This document shows, piece by piece, positions 50,331 through 58,921 of a stretch of 64,000 nt of DNA. The number at the start of each line of letters is the position of its first letter. The first letter of the stretch is position 1. Made by a program: the position numbers and the translations under genes. The notes below the pieces were generated by a model that worked only from the letters and a program-made list of their open reading frames with translations, was not told the origin of the DNA and ran no database searches. The stretch spans positions 473,617 through 537,616 of the forward strand of contig NZ_PEBH01000001.1 in the NCBI RefSeq assembly GCF_008698235.1. The letters are read 5' to 3'. This DNA comes from Bifidobacterium rousetti. Lineage in GTDB: Bacteria; Actinomycetota; Actinomycetes; Actinomycetales; Bifidobacteriaceae.

Positions 50331-51044
50331 TCAGCGGTAGTTGCGTTCGATGAGGATGTCGGAGACGGTCAGGTTCGCGTCGTTGACGAGGTTGAACAGG
50401 ATAACCTCGGCGAGTTCGCCCGCGTCCATGAACGTGTGCTGCTTGTCCTCGGACACATAGTCGTGGCTGTCGCGGTAGAAGTCGGTGTCGATGCCGCCGG
50501 GGTACACGCCGACGATCTTGACGCTCGAGCCCTTGTAGGCGGCCTTGAGGCTCTGCGTGTAGCCCTTCTCGCCCCACTTGGCGGCGCAGTAGACGGACTC
50601 GTTGGCGTTGCCGCGCGTGGCGGCGGTGCTCATCACGTTCGCGATCTTCAGGTCCGCCTCGCCGTCGGCCCTGAGGGTCTCGACGCTCCACAGGATCATG
50701 CCCTTGAGGCCCTTGAGGCAGCGGTCGACGTCGGCGCCCTCGTAGGCGGTGGGGACCTTGAACGAGGGCTGTCCGGCGTTGTTGATCAGCAGGTCGATGT
50801 GGCCGAGGCCCGCGATCTCGGCGACGGACGCCTTCACGAACGCCTCGTCGGACACGTCGCCGACGAAGGCGCGGTACGAGTCGGCGCCCAGGGCCTCGGC
50901 GAGCGCGGCCTGGCGTTCGGCGTCGAAGTCGACGCCGGCCACGAACCAGCCGCGTTCCGTCAGGCGCACGGCCAGTTCCCGGCCAAGGCCCGAGGCGCTT
51001 CCGGTGACGACCGCGATCCTCTTCCCGTTCGTTGTGTGAGCCAT
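50331..51044 (-). CDS. SDR family oxidoreductase
   Basis: A 237-residue NAD(P)-dependent short-chain dehydrogenase. The cofactor motif VTGSASGLGRE is near residue 13, NNAG follows at about 81-84, and the catalytic Tyr/Lys pair is in YCAAKWGEKG. The ATG at 51044 (MAHTTNGKR) has AGGGA 8 nt upstream; a longer in-frame start is not supported. It is on the strand opposite to the AraC gene. The substrate is unknown. Confidence 0.9.
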   Translation of the reverse strand: MAHTTNGKRIAVVTGSASGLGRELAVRLTERGWFVAGVDFDAERQAALAEALGADSYRAFVGDVSDEAFVKASVAEIAGLGHIDLLINNAGQPSFKVPTAYEGADVDRCLKGLKGMILWSVETLRADGEADLKIANVMSTAATRGNANESVYCAAKWGEKGYTQSLKAAYKGSSVKIVGVYPGGIDTDFYRDSHDYVSEDKQHTFMDAGELAEVILFNLVNDANLTVSDILIERNYR

Positions 51045-51170
51045 GATGATTCCCTGCCTTCCGACGTATCCGTCCGATGGTGTGATTGTCACGGTCAGCG
51101 TATCGAACCGGTCAGACGCGTTTCGCCCGGAGGCGCCGAGGACGCGGCCCGGAACCGACGGGTTCACGGC

Positions 51171-51377
51171 TCAGCCGATCAGCGCCGCGGATGCGGGCAT
51201 CCACATCGCGAACCAATTCTCCTCGTCGGGGCGGGCGATATGGTCGGCGGTCCAGCGGCGGCATGCGGCGAAGAACCGTTGCATGAGTTCCGCGTACGCC
51301 GTCGCGAGACGGGCGGTCGGGGTGACGTTCGGTTGGGTGTGTGCTGCGGTCATGGCGGTCGGTGCTCCTTTGGACAT
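51171..51377 (-). CDS. Small hypothetical protein
   Basis: 68 residues, or 60 if it starts at the second Met (51353), which has AAAGGAG about 11 nt upstream. The C-terminal half is Trp/Phe-rich and helical (LMQRFFAACRRWTADHIARP, then NWFAMWMPA). It lies 126 nt upstream of the SDR gene on the same strand. No family recognised. A good ribosome site and sensible composition favour a real gene. Confidence 0.45.
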   Translation of the reverse strand: MSKGAPTAMTAAHTQPNVTPTARLATAYAELMQRFFAACRRWTADHIARPDEENWFAMWMPASAALIG

Positions 51378-51702
51378 CGGTGAGGATACGGTACGGCCCG
51401 TGTATGGATATATGGATATGACAATCCTCCATATGAGCCATCCGTACCGGTTGGTCTATGCACTTCTTCGCTGCAGCCTGAAGCTGTTTACAGGATATGT
51501 TCCGGGAAGGCGCGCCACGGTGCTGGAAATGTCGCTTGCGGACGTCGTAATAGTAAAATCGTGCGCAGCAATGATGTCGGCACCGAACTTGGAGGGCGTT
51601 GCCCGGTGACTACCCCTCAGGCCGCTTCGCGGCCAGCTCCCCTCACAAGGGGAGCCAAAGGGCAATGGAACCGAAGTCATGGTGTGAAGGAGCGGAGCAA
51701 GC
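51378..51702. other. Intergenic region upstream of the AraC gene with a REP-like element
   Basis: No gene seen. It includes a direct repeat TATGGATA TATGGATA (about 51401-51418), a possible -10 TAAAAT upstream of AraC near 51551, and REP-like copy 3 (51611-51656) close to the AraC ribosome site. Confidence 0.45.
51611..51656. repeat. REP-like palindromic element, copy 3 (divergent)
   Basis: GGCCGC/GCGGCC around TTC and GCTCCCC/GGGGAGC around TCACAA keep the two-hairpin layout of the family, although both stems have different sequences from copies 1 and 2. It sits in the leader of the AraC-family gene. Confidence 0.7.
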
Positions 51703-52689
51703 ATGGGTGTGGTCGAACCGCAGGAGACTCGGCGGCTGTCGCTGCTGTCGGATCTGTCGGAGCGGGTGCCGTATGCGGTGCGTGGGCTGCCGGTGTACGC
51801 CCGGTGCGATTCGCTGTCGATCTACGACTACCGGTGCGCGTGCCATTGGCACCGGGATCTGGAGTTCGTGCGTGTGGTCAGCGGCACGATGCACTATTTC
51901 GTCAACGGCGCGGTCACGCGGCTCGCAGCGGGCGAGGGATTGGTGGTCAACTCGAGCCGGTTGCACTACGGTTTCTCCCCCGACCGGCAGGAGGCCCGGT
52001 TCTCTTGCGCGGTGATCGGCCCGCAGCTCGTCGAGGGGTTTTCGCAGGGCGTGGCCGCACGCTGTGAGCGCGCGTTCGCGCAGGACATGGACGACGCGCT
52101 GTTCCTCTCCCCCGATGTGGATTGGCAGCGCAGCGTGCTCATGGATATCGACAGGATCGTCGAACAGCTGCACGGCGACCGGCGTCTGCGCCCGTCGGAG
52201 GTGGGCCGGCCGATGGACGACGCGGCCGACCTCGACCCGCTGCCGGCGGCGATGACCGCGATCGGCCTGATCGATCAGGTGCTGGACCGGTTCCGGCCGG
52301 CCGCCGCATCCGACTCCGTCATATCCGACGCCGCCGTCTCCGATCCCGTCGTATCGGCGTCGGACGACCAGCGCGACCGCCTCACCGTGCTGCGCATGAC
52401 CGGACTGATCCAGCGCCGGTTCGCCGAACCGCTGTCACTGGACGACATCGCGGCGGCCGGCAGCGTGGGCCGCAGCCGCTGCTGCGCGTTGTTCCGGCGT
52501 TACGTGGGACGCACGCCGAACGAGTATCTCGCCGACCGGCGTCTGGAGGAGGCGAAGCGCCTGCTCGACGGCACGAACGGGTCGGTCGCGGAGATCGCGC
52601 GTGCCTGCGGCTTCGCGTCGTCGAGCTACTTCATCAGCGTCTTCCGGCGGCGGACCGGCGTCACCCCGAAAACCTACCGAGAGAGGTAG
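51703..52689 (+). CDS. AraC family transcriptional regulator
   Basis: A 328-residue regulator with an N-terminal cupin-type sensing domain (CHWHRDLEFVRVVSGTMHYF, then GEGLVVNSSRLHYGF), a linker, and a C-terminal double helix-turn-helix (LSLDDIAAAGSVGRSRCCAL, then SVAEIARACGFASSSYFISV, then GVTPKTYRER). AAGGAG lies about 10 nt before the ATG. Sugar-sensing AraC proteins share this layout; no adjacent sugar operon identifies the ligand. The stop directly abuts the stop of the convergent permease gene. Confidence 0.92.
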   Translation: MGVVEPQETRRLSLLSDLSERVPYAVRGLPVYARCDSLSIYDYRCACHWHRDLEFVRVVSGTMHYFVNGAVTRLAAGEGLVVNSSRLHYGFSPDRQEARFSCAVIGPQLVEGFSQGVAARCERAFAQDMDDALFLSPDVDWQRSVLMDIDRIVEQLHGDRRLRPSEVGRPMDDAADLDPLPAAMTAIGLIDQVLDRFRPAAASDSVISDAAVSDPVVSASDDQRDRLTVLRMTGLIQRRFAEPLSLDDIAAAGSVGRSRCCALFRRYVGRTPNEYLADRRLEEAKRLLDGTNGSVAEIARACGFASSSYFISVFRRRTGVTPKTYRER

Positions 52690-53997
52690 TTACTGGATGT
52701 CGGGGTCGTCCTTGTCGATGGTGCCGGTGGCCTTGCCGATGGCCTTGAGGCCGTGGTAGGCGACGAGGATCACGATCGTGCCGATGGCGATGCCGTTGAA
52801 CTGGATGCCGTTGAACGCGAACTCGAACTGGCCGATGGCGATGATCATCACGATCGCGGCGACCATGATGTTGAGCGGCTTGTCGAAGTTGACCTTGTTC
52901 TCCACCCAGATGCGGATGCCCATCATGCCGATCATGCCGTAGAGCAGCGTGGTGACGCCGCCGAGCACGCCGGCGGGGATCGTGTTGATGATCGCGCCGA
53001 ACTTCGGGCACAGGCTCAACAGGAGCGCGAAGCCGGCCGCGCACCAGTAGGCGGCGGTCGAATACACCTTGGTGGCGGCCATCACGCCGATGTTCTCGCC
53101 GTACGTGGTGGTGCCGGAGCCGCCGCCGAAGCCGGCGATCGCGGTGCCGAGGCCGTCGGCGAACAGGGCGGTGCCCATCTGGCTGTCGTAGTCGCGGCCG
53201 GTCATCTGCGCGACGGACTTGACGTGGCCGACGTTCTCGGCGACGAGCACGAGCACGACGGGCAGGAACATCGGCAGGATCGAGAAGTCGACCTGCGGGG
53301 TGTGGAACTGCGGCAGGCCCACCCACGCGGCCTTGCCGATCGCGGAGAAGTCGACCTGTCCGCGGGCGCACGCGTAGGCGTAGCCGATGATCACGCCGAG
53401 CAGGATGTTGAGGCGTCCCGCCAGGCCGCGGAACAGGACGGCGACGAGCAGCACGGCCACGAGCGTGACGAGCGCGGTGTCGGGGGCGGCCTTGAAGTTG
53501 TTCCACACGCTGGGCGCGAGGTTGAAGCCGATGATCGCGACGATGGCGCCGTTGACGACCGGCGGCATGATGATGTCGATCCACTTCGAGCCCGCGTAGT
53601 GCACGGCCACGCCGATCAGCGCGAGCAGCAGGCCGGTGACCATGATGCCGAAGCTGGCGACGGCGATGCCCTTGCCCGCGGTCGTCACGGCGGTGATCGG
53701 CGCGATGAAGCCGAAGCTGGAGCCGAGGTAGCTCGGCAGCACGTTCCTGTTGATGAGCAGGAACAGCGCGGTCGACAGCGCGGTGAAGAACAGGGTGGTG
53801 GACGGGTCGAAGCCCGTGAGGATCGGCACGAGGAACGTGGCGCCGAACATGGCGACGACGTGCTGCGCGCCGATGCCGGCGGTGCGGCCCCACGTCAGGC
53901 GCTCATCGGGTTCGACGACCTCGCCGGGGCGCAGCGTCTTGCCGTCCCCGTGCAGATTCCATTGGAAGATGTTGCCTTTGGGCGCGGATGTGCTCAT
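52690..53997 (-). CDS. NCS2 uracil permease (UraA-like)
   Basis: A 435-residue inner-membrane uracil:proton symporter-type protein with 14 predicted helices. The NCS2 signature is ENIGVMAATK at residues 301-310, with Glu first, as in uracil transporters; the xanthine-type paralogue at 10056 has Gln. The ATG at 53997 has AGGAGA about 9 nt upstream. It ends base-to-base against the AraC gene, with no room for a terminator between them. Confidence 0.92.
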   Translation of the reverse strand: MSTSAPKGNIFQWNLHGDGKTLRPGEVVEPDERLTWGRTAGIGAQHVVAMFGATFLVPILTGFDPSTTLFFTALSTALFLLINRNVLPSYLGSSFGFIAPITAVTTAGKGIAVASFGIMVTGLLLALIGVAVHYAGSKWIDIIMPPVVNGAIVAIIGFNLAPSVWNNFKAAPDTALVTLVAVLLVAVLFRGLAGRLNILLGVIIGYAYACARGQVDFSAIGKAAWVGLPQFHTPQVDFSILPMFLPVVLVLVAENVGHVKSVAQMTGRDYDSQMGTALFADGLGTAIAGFGGGSGTTTYGENIGVMAATKVYSTAAYWCAAGFALLLSLCPKFGAIINTIPAGVLGGVTTLLYGMIGMMGIRIWVENKVNFDKPLNIMVAAIVMIIAIGQFEFAFNGIQFNGIAIGTIVILVAYHGLKAIGKATGTIDKDDPDIQ

Positions 53998-54126
53998 ATG
54001 CGGCTCTCCTTAGCTTCTCTCGCGCGGGCATGACCTTCAGCCCGCGAATCCGAAGCCATTGTAGCCGCCGGACGGCACGAGGCGGTTTACCTCGCGTTCA
54101 CCTGCCGCGACTCACCTGCCGCGACG

Positions 54127-54957
54127 TCACTTGCCGTAGTATTCGCGCAGGTGCGGGTCGACGGCCTGCACCACGTCCACCAGATCGCCGTTGGACAGGT
54201 ACGGGCGCTTGAACTCACGCCATTCGTTGACCTGCACCTCCCATTTGCCGGTCTCCTCGTTGAGGACGGGCCGGGCGGTCTGCTCCCAGCGCACACGCTT
54301 GGACGTGCGGCCGGTCTCCGGGTCGCGCCTCGTGTAGTGCAGGCAGGTGCAGTTGGTGATGGCCCAGTCGGGCGAGTCGGCGCGGTGCAGGAACTCCTCG
54401 TCGGACAGGTCCTCGATGGTGAGCATCATCGCGAGCATGAAGTCGCCGTGCGTGACCATGACGACGCTGCCCGCGTCGGACTTGCGCGACAGGGAGGTGA
54501 GCACGTTGTGCACGCGGTCCTCGGCCACGTCGGCGATGGACTCGCCCGCCGGCGGACGCCAGTACAGCGGGTCGGTGTTCCTGAACATCCAGTTGCGCGC
54601 GTAGTTGGTGCGGAACTCGTCCTTGGTGATCGTGTTGATCTCGCCCCAGGAGCGTTCGCGGATGACGCGGTTCTCCTCCCATTTGGCCTTGGGCAGGGCC
54701 ATCGTGGCCGCGGTCTCGCGCGTGCGCACGTACGGCGAGACCATGTAGCGGTCGAACAGCTGCTGCTGGCCGACGAGCCAGCGCCCGATGCAGTCGGCCT
54801 GCTTGCGCCCCACGGCCGTGAGCCTCCACGACCGGTCGGGCACGGTGACATTGTCCTGCGTGTACAGGGAGTTGTCGCCCCGGTTGCCGGCGTTGACGAT
54901 GACGTTCGCCTCGGATTCCCCGTGCCGGATCACATACAGATCGAGCGGCATGCTCAT
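54127..54957 (-). CDS. Histidine phosphatase family protein
   Basis: A 276-residue protein with the RHG motif at residues 11-13 (YVIRHGESEANV), a second histidine in VMVTHGDFMLAM and a long insertion with WGEINTITKDEFRTNYARNW. It is longer than canonical phosphoglycerate mutases and carries Trp-rich C-terminal additions (EVQVNEWREFKRP). It may act on phosphosugars or nucleotides; the substrate is not deducible. It stands alone between the uracil permease and L,D-transpeptidase genes. Confidence 0.87.
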   Translation of the reverse strand: MSMPLDLYVIRHGESEANVIVNAGNRGDNSLYTQDNVTVPDRSWRLTAVGRKQADCIGRWLVGQQQLFDRYMVSPYVRTRETAATMALPKAKWEENRVIRERSWGEINTITKDEFRTNYARNWMFRNTDPLYWRPPAGESIADVAEDRVHNVLTSLSRKSDAGSVVMVTHGDFMLAMMLTIEDLSDEEFLHRADSPDWAITNCTCLHYTRRDPETGRTSKRVRWEQTARPVLNEETGKWEVQVNEWREFKRPYLSNGDLVDVVQAVDPHLREYYGK

Positions 54958-55060
54958 GTGGTTGTCCTCGTTTCGGATTGTCTGCTGTTGCTTGCGTGTG
55001 TCGTTGCTTGCTTATTGTGCCTGATCTTGCGGATCGCCGGCGGCCGGCGTCCGCCCACCG

Positions 55061-55753
55061 TCACGCGATGGTGACCGGCGTGCCGTACGGGATCTGGTCG
55101 TACAGCCATTTCGCGTCGGCGATGCTGAGCCGCACGCAGCCGTGCGACGCGGGGCGACCGAGCTTCACGGCTTCGTCCTCCAGGTACTGTCCGGCGTTCT
55201 CGTTCGTCGGCACCGAATGGAACAGGTAGTCGCCGGTGATGCGCACCCAGTAGTCGGCGCCCATCCGCTCGTCCGGATTGTAGAAATGCTCGCCGCGCAC
55301 GCCGATCGTGTAGGAGCCGTGCGGCGTGGAGTCGTCCATGCCGGTGCTCGCGATCATCGAGTAGATGGTCGCGCCGTTCGATTTGACGTAGACGCGCTGT
55401 TTGGCGAGGCTCACGTCGATGCTCAGATTCTGGTACTTCGACAGGTCCGGCTGGGCGCCGCCCGTCGGGTTCGTCCAGCGCGCGCGGGCGAGGTCGCGGT
55501 TGACCGCCGGCACCTTGGCGCGGCTCAACGCCGATCCCCCATCCTTCGCGACGGTCCTCTCGGCGGCCTCCGTCACGACGGCCGATTGCGTCTCGACGCG
55601 CACCCTGTCGGCCTCGGCGCTGCGCGACCGCCACACAAGACCCGTCACGCACAGGATCATGGCGAGCACCGCGCATACGATGATCTCGGCCGCCAGCACG
55701 ACGTCCCTGCGGCTGCGGTGCCTGCCGATGTATTCCGACTCGCGATCCATCAT
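55061..55753 (-). CDS. L,D-transpeptidase (YkuD), membrane-anchored
   Basis: A 230-residue protein. An N-terminal membrane anchor (VVLAAEIIVCAVLAMILCVTG) precedes a linker and a C-terminal YkuD domain with HGSYTIGVRG and the catalytic SHGCVRLS. It would form 3-3 peptidoglycan cross-links or attach proteins outside the membrane. The start at the first of two adjacent ATGs (55753) is chosen; a GGGGGCGG stretch lies upstream. It is divergent from an SDR gene. Confidence 0.92.
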   Translation of the reverse strand: MMDRESEYIGRHRSRRDVVLAAEIIVCAVLAMILCVTGLVWRSRSAEADRVRVETQSAVVTEAAERTVAKDGGSALSRAKVPAVNRDLARARWTNPTGGAQPDLSKYQNLSIDVSLAKQRVYVKSNGATIYSMIASTGMDDSTPHGSYTIGVRGEHFYNPDERMGADYWVRITGDYLFHSVPTNENAGQYLEDEAVKLGRPASHGCVRLSIADAKWLYDQIPYGTPVTIA

Positions 55754-55835
55754 CCGCCCCCTTGAGCCCCGGCCGGGGCATGAAACCCGACACCTCATGA
55801 TACCGGATTCGCCCGACCCGAAGCCCCGTCGGCCG

Positions 55836-55841
55836 TAGAAT
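55836..55841 (+). promoter_or_regulatory. Putative -10 of the SDR gene
   Basis: TAGAAT, five of six consensus bases, lies 63 nt before the ATG at 55904. No good -35 is visible. Confidence 0.3.
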
Positions 55842-55903
55842 CATCCATAAGGAAAACCCTGTGCTCCACGGCACAGCACGACGGCCCAAAAGGAGGACGG
55901 ACA

Positions 55904-56689
55904 ATGGCATACGCGGTGGTCACGGGCGCATCGAGCGGCATCGGACGGGAGCTGGCGGCGCTGCTCGCACGCGACGGGCACGACCTGGTCGTCGTCGCCC
56001 GCGACGAGACGGCGCTTCGCAGGGTCAAGGCGACGCTGGAGCGCGACTGCGGTATCCGGGTCGAGGTGTTCGCCGCCGACCTCGCCCAGGACGGCGCGCC
56101 CGAACGCCTCCACGAGTTCACCCGATCGCAGGGCATGCACGTCGACACGCTCGTCAACAACGCGGGATTCAGCGACTGGACCTGCTACCTCGACGCCGAC
56201 TGGCGGCGCTCCCGCGCGATGATGCGCCTCAACATGGAGGCGCTCGCCACCCTCACCTACCTGTACGGCCGCGACATGAGCGACGCCGGACACGGGCGCA
56301 TCCTCAACATCTCGTCGGTCGCCTCGATGATGGCCGGCCCCTACATGGCGATGTACTTCGCGTCGAAGGCGTTCGTGCGCTCGCTGTCCGAGGCGGTCGC
56401 CTGCGAGCTCAAAGGCACGGGGGTCACGGTCACCTGCGTGTGCCCCGGACCCACGTCGACCGGGTTCGCGAAGGCCGCGCGCATGTCGGGGCGGAACTTC
56501 TTCACGATGACGAAACCGGCCACGGCCCGCGCGCTCGCCCTGTACGCGTACCGGAGGATGAACGCGGGCGCCGTGCTCGCCTACCACGGTCTGTTCACGA
56601 AGTCGGGCGCGTTCGCCGAACGGGTGCTGCCGCGCGCGCTGACGCGCAGGATCGCCGGGTTCATGAACGGCGGAAGGCCGCAGGTTTAG
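55904..56689 (+). CDS. SDR family NAD(P)-dependent oxidoreductase
   Basis: A 261-residue short-chain dehydrogenase of the classical YqjQ/DltE type. Cofactor motif VTGASSGIGREL at about residues 5-16, NNAG at about 83-86, catalytic serine near NISSVASMMAG, and Tyr/Lys in YFASKAFVRS. AAAAGGAGG lies 7 nt before the ATG. It is convergent with the AEC transporter gene (14-nt gap). The substrate is unknown. Confidence 0.92.
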   Translation: MAYAVVTGASSGIGRELAALLARDGHDLVVVARDETALRRVKATLERDCGIRVEVFAADLAQDGAPERLHEFTRSQGMHVDTLVNNAGFSDWTCYLDADWRRSRAMMRLNMEALATLTYLYGRDMSDAGHGRILNISSVASMMAGPYMAMYFASKAFVRSLSEAVACELKGTGVTVTCVCPGPTSTGFAKAARMSGRNFFTMTKPATARALALYAYRRMNAGAVLAYHGLFTKSGAFAERVLPRALTRRIAGFMNGGRPQV

Positions 56690-56703
56690 GGGGCAAAGGC
56701 GGA

Positions 56704-57681
56704 TTAGAAGACGAGGAACGAGACGGCGGTCAGGGTGAACAGGCTCGCCACGGTGGTGACGAGGACCATGCCGATCGCGTATTCGGGCTGGTTGTGCTCG
56801 CGTTCGGTGAACATCACCATCGTGCTCATCGTCGGCAGGCCGGAGATGAGGGTCATCATGTGCACCATGTCCGGGTTCAGGGGCGCAAGGCCAAGCATCG
56901 GCGGCACGAGGGTGAGCAGCGCGTAGAAGCCGACCGGGAACGCGAGCATCTTCGCCGCCACGCCCACATACAGCTCGTACTTCCGCAGCACGCCGGTCCA
57001 GTCGCGGATCGCGAACAGGCCGCCCAGATACACCATCGACAGGGGCGAGGCGACGCCGCCGAGCTTCTGCAGCGGGGCGAGCACGACCCCGGGCACCCGC
57101 ACGTCGGCGAGGATCAGCACCACGGCGAGGACGACCGCGATCAGGGCGGGGCTCACGAGCGGGGCGAGACGGTCGAGCCATCCGTGGGCGGGGCGCTCGT
57201 CGGCGATCGACTGGCGGTCGTCGACCTTCTTGCACGTCCACACGCCGTACGTCCACAGGAGGAACTGGTCGACGATCGACATGAGCGCGAAGTAGAGCGC
57301 GCCCTTGGTCGGGAACAGGGCGATGACGAGCGGCAGGCCGATGAACCCGGCGTTGCCGAACACGAAGCAGCCGCGGAACATGCGCCCGCGCTCGCGTTGC
57401 AGACGCAGCGCGTAGGACAGCAGCGTGAACACGGCGATGAGCAGCCCGTACATGACGAGGGTCATCACGATGATCGCGTCGGAGCCGATGAGGTCGTCGC
57501 GCGTGGTGCCGGCCACGGCGTTGGAGAACACGAGCAGCGGGATGCCGACCTTGAGGATCAGCGAGCAGATGCCGTTCAGCGCGGCCTCGCCCAGCACCTT
57601 GGTCTTGACGCAGATGTAGCCGACCACCATCATGATGGCCATGCCGATCATCTGGTTGAGCACGATGTCGAACTGTTGCAC
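56704..57681 (-). CDS. AEC family transporter (auxin efflux carrier-like)
   Basis: A 325-residue membrane protein with about ten helices in two five-helix halves and the family-typical FGNAGFIGLPL motif. Bacterial members export or take up small organic acids such as malate or malonate. The start is a GTG at 57681 with AAAGGGG 6 nt upstream. The substrate here is unknown. Confidence 0.88.
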   Translation of the reverse strand: MQQFDIVLNQMIGMAIMMVVGYICVKTKVLGEAALNGICSLILKVGIPLLVFSNAVAGTTRDDLIGSDAIIVMTLVMYGLLIAVFTLLSYALRLQRERGRMFRGCFVFGNAGFIGLPLVIALFPTKGALYFALMSIVDQFLLWTYGVWTCKKVDDRQSIADERPAHGWLDRLAPLVSPALIAVVLAVVLILADVRVPGVVLAPLQKLGGVASPLSMVYLGGLFAIRDWTGVLRKYELYVGVAAKMLAFPVGFYALLTLVPPMLGLAPLNPDMVHMMTLISGLPTMSTMVMFTEREHNQPEYAIGMVLVTTVASLFTLTAVSFLVF

Positions 57682-57700
57682 GCGATTCCCCTTTCGGTTT

Positions 57701-58033
57701 TCAGAACACGAGCTGGACGAGCAGCATGTAGACGACGGTGCCGCCGGCGATGGAGATCAGCATGTTGCGCCGCCACAGGTGCAGGACGACGATCACGAGG
57801 CACGCGATCAGCTCGGGCAGACCGTGGTCGCCGGTCAGGATGGGCGTGTTACGCAGCGCGTAGACGACGAGCAGGCCGGTCATCGCGTACGGCAGCACCT
57901 TGCCGAAGTATTCGATGACGCGCGGCGGGCGCTTCGATTCGGGGAACACGAGGAACGGCACGAACCGGGTGAGCATCGTGCCGGCCACCACTGCGGCGAC
58001 CGTGAGGACGCCCTGCAGTACGGTCATGGTCAT
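57701..58033 (-). CDS. AzlD-like branched-chain amino acid exporter small subunit
   Basis: A 110-residue protein with four helices and the AzlD features [12 protein letters not shown] and [15 protein letters not shown]. Its ATG overlaps the azlC stop (ATGA) and has GGAAGGAG about 9 nt upstream. With AzlC it should form a branched-chain amino acid exporter (BrnFE-like). An upstream in-frame extension is only the shadow of azlC. Confidence 0.9.
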   Translation of the reverse strand: MTMTVLQGVLTVAAVVAGTMLTRFVPFLVFPESKRPPRVIEYFGKVLPYAMTGLLVVYALRNTPILTGDHGLPELIACLVIVVLHLWRRNMLISIAGGTVVYMLLVQLVF

Positions 58034-58836
58034 CGCGCCGACTCCTTCCCGTCCGTCGCGAGGTCGTCGAGCCACGGGCGCAGCGCGACGAACAGGACGA
58101 TCATCGCGATCAGCGCGGGGATCATGAACCCGTCGGAGCCGAACGCGATCAGGCAGACGAGCGAGACGCCGACGCCGATCAGGGCGCTGATCCTGCCGCG
58201 TCGGCCGGTGTCCTGACCCATCCACTGTTCGAGGAAGATCACCAGGAACATGGCGGTGAGGATGAATTCGAGGCCGTCCGTATCGAACGGCAGGTTCGCG
58301 CCGATGAGGCCGCCGAGCGTCGCTCCCATCACCCAGTACGACTGGTTGAGCAGGGTGACCCACAGGTAGAGCCATCCGCGGTCCACGCCTTCGGGGACGT
58401 GGGCCGAGGAGTTGACGGCGAACGTCTCGTCGCACATGCCGAAGATCAGGAACGGGCGCTTCCAGCCGAGCCCGCGGAACCGGCCCAGCATCGACAGGCC
58501 GTAGAACAGGTGGCGCGCGTTGACCATCAGGGCGAGCAGGAACGCGGCGAGGGGGTTGAACGCGGACAGGAGCAGGTTCACGGTGACGAACTCCATCGAA
58601 CCGGCGAAGATGAACGCGCTCATGCACATGGGCCATACGAACGAGAAGCCCTTGGCGCCCATGAGCATGCCGTACGAACAGCCGAGGAACAGGAAGCCCA
58701 GCGCGATCGGCACGGTCAGCGGGAACGCCGCCCTGAACGCCCCCAACGCCCTGGTCCGTACGCCTCCGCGCACATCCTCATGCAAGTCCCCGTGCACGTC
58801 ACCGCGTACGCCGCGCGCCATGCCACGCTCCGCCAT
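58030..58836 (-). CDS. AzlC family branched-chain amino acid exporter large subunit
   Basis: A 268-residue membrane protein. After a charged N-terminal tail of about 30 residues comes the AzlC core: [52 protein letters not shown]. It works with the AzlD partner overlapping its 3' end to export branched-chain amino acids. The ATG at 58836 has AAAGG 9 nt upstream; starting at the second Met (58821) is also possible. Confidence 0.92.
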   Translation of the reverse strand: MAERGMARGVRGDVHGDLHEDVRGGVRTRALGAFRAAFPLTVPIALGFLFLGCSYGMLMGAKGFSFVWPMCMSAFIFAGSMEFVTVNLLLSAFNPLAAFLLALMVNARHLFYGLSMLGRFRGLGWKRPFLIFGMCDETFAVNSSAHVPEGVDRGWLYLWVTLLNQSYWVMGATLGGLIGANLPFDTDGLEFILTAMFLVIFLEQWMGQDTGRRGRISALIGVGVSLVCLIAFGSDGFMIPALIAMIVLFVALRPWLDDLATDGKESAR

Positions 58837-58921
58837 GCTCCCGTCCCTTTGCTATCGCCGCGACCGGCGGTCCCTGTGGATCACCGGATTACCCGTGGCA
58901 ATATAGCACCGGTCGCCCACA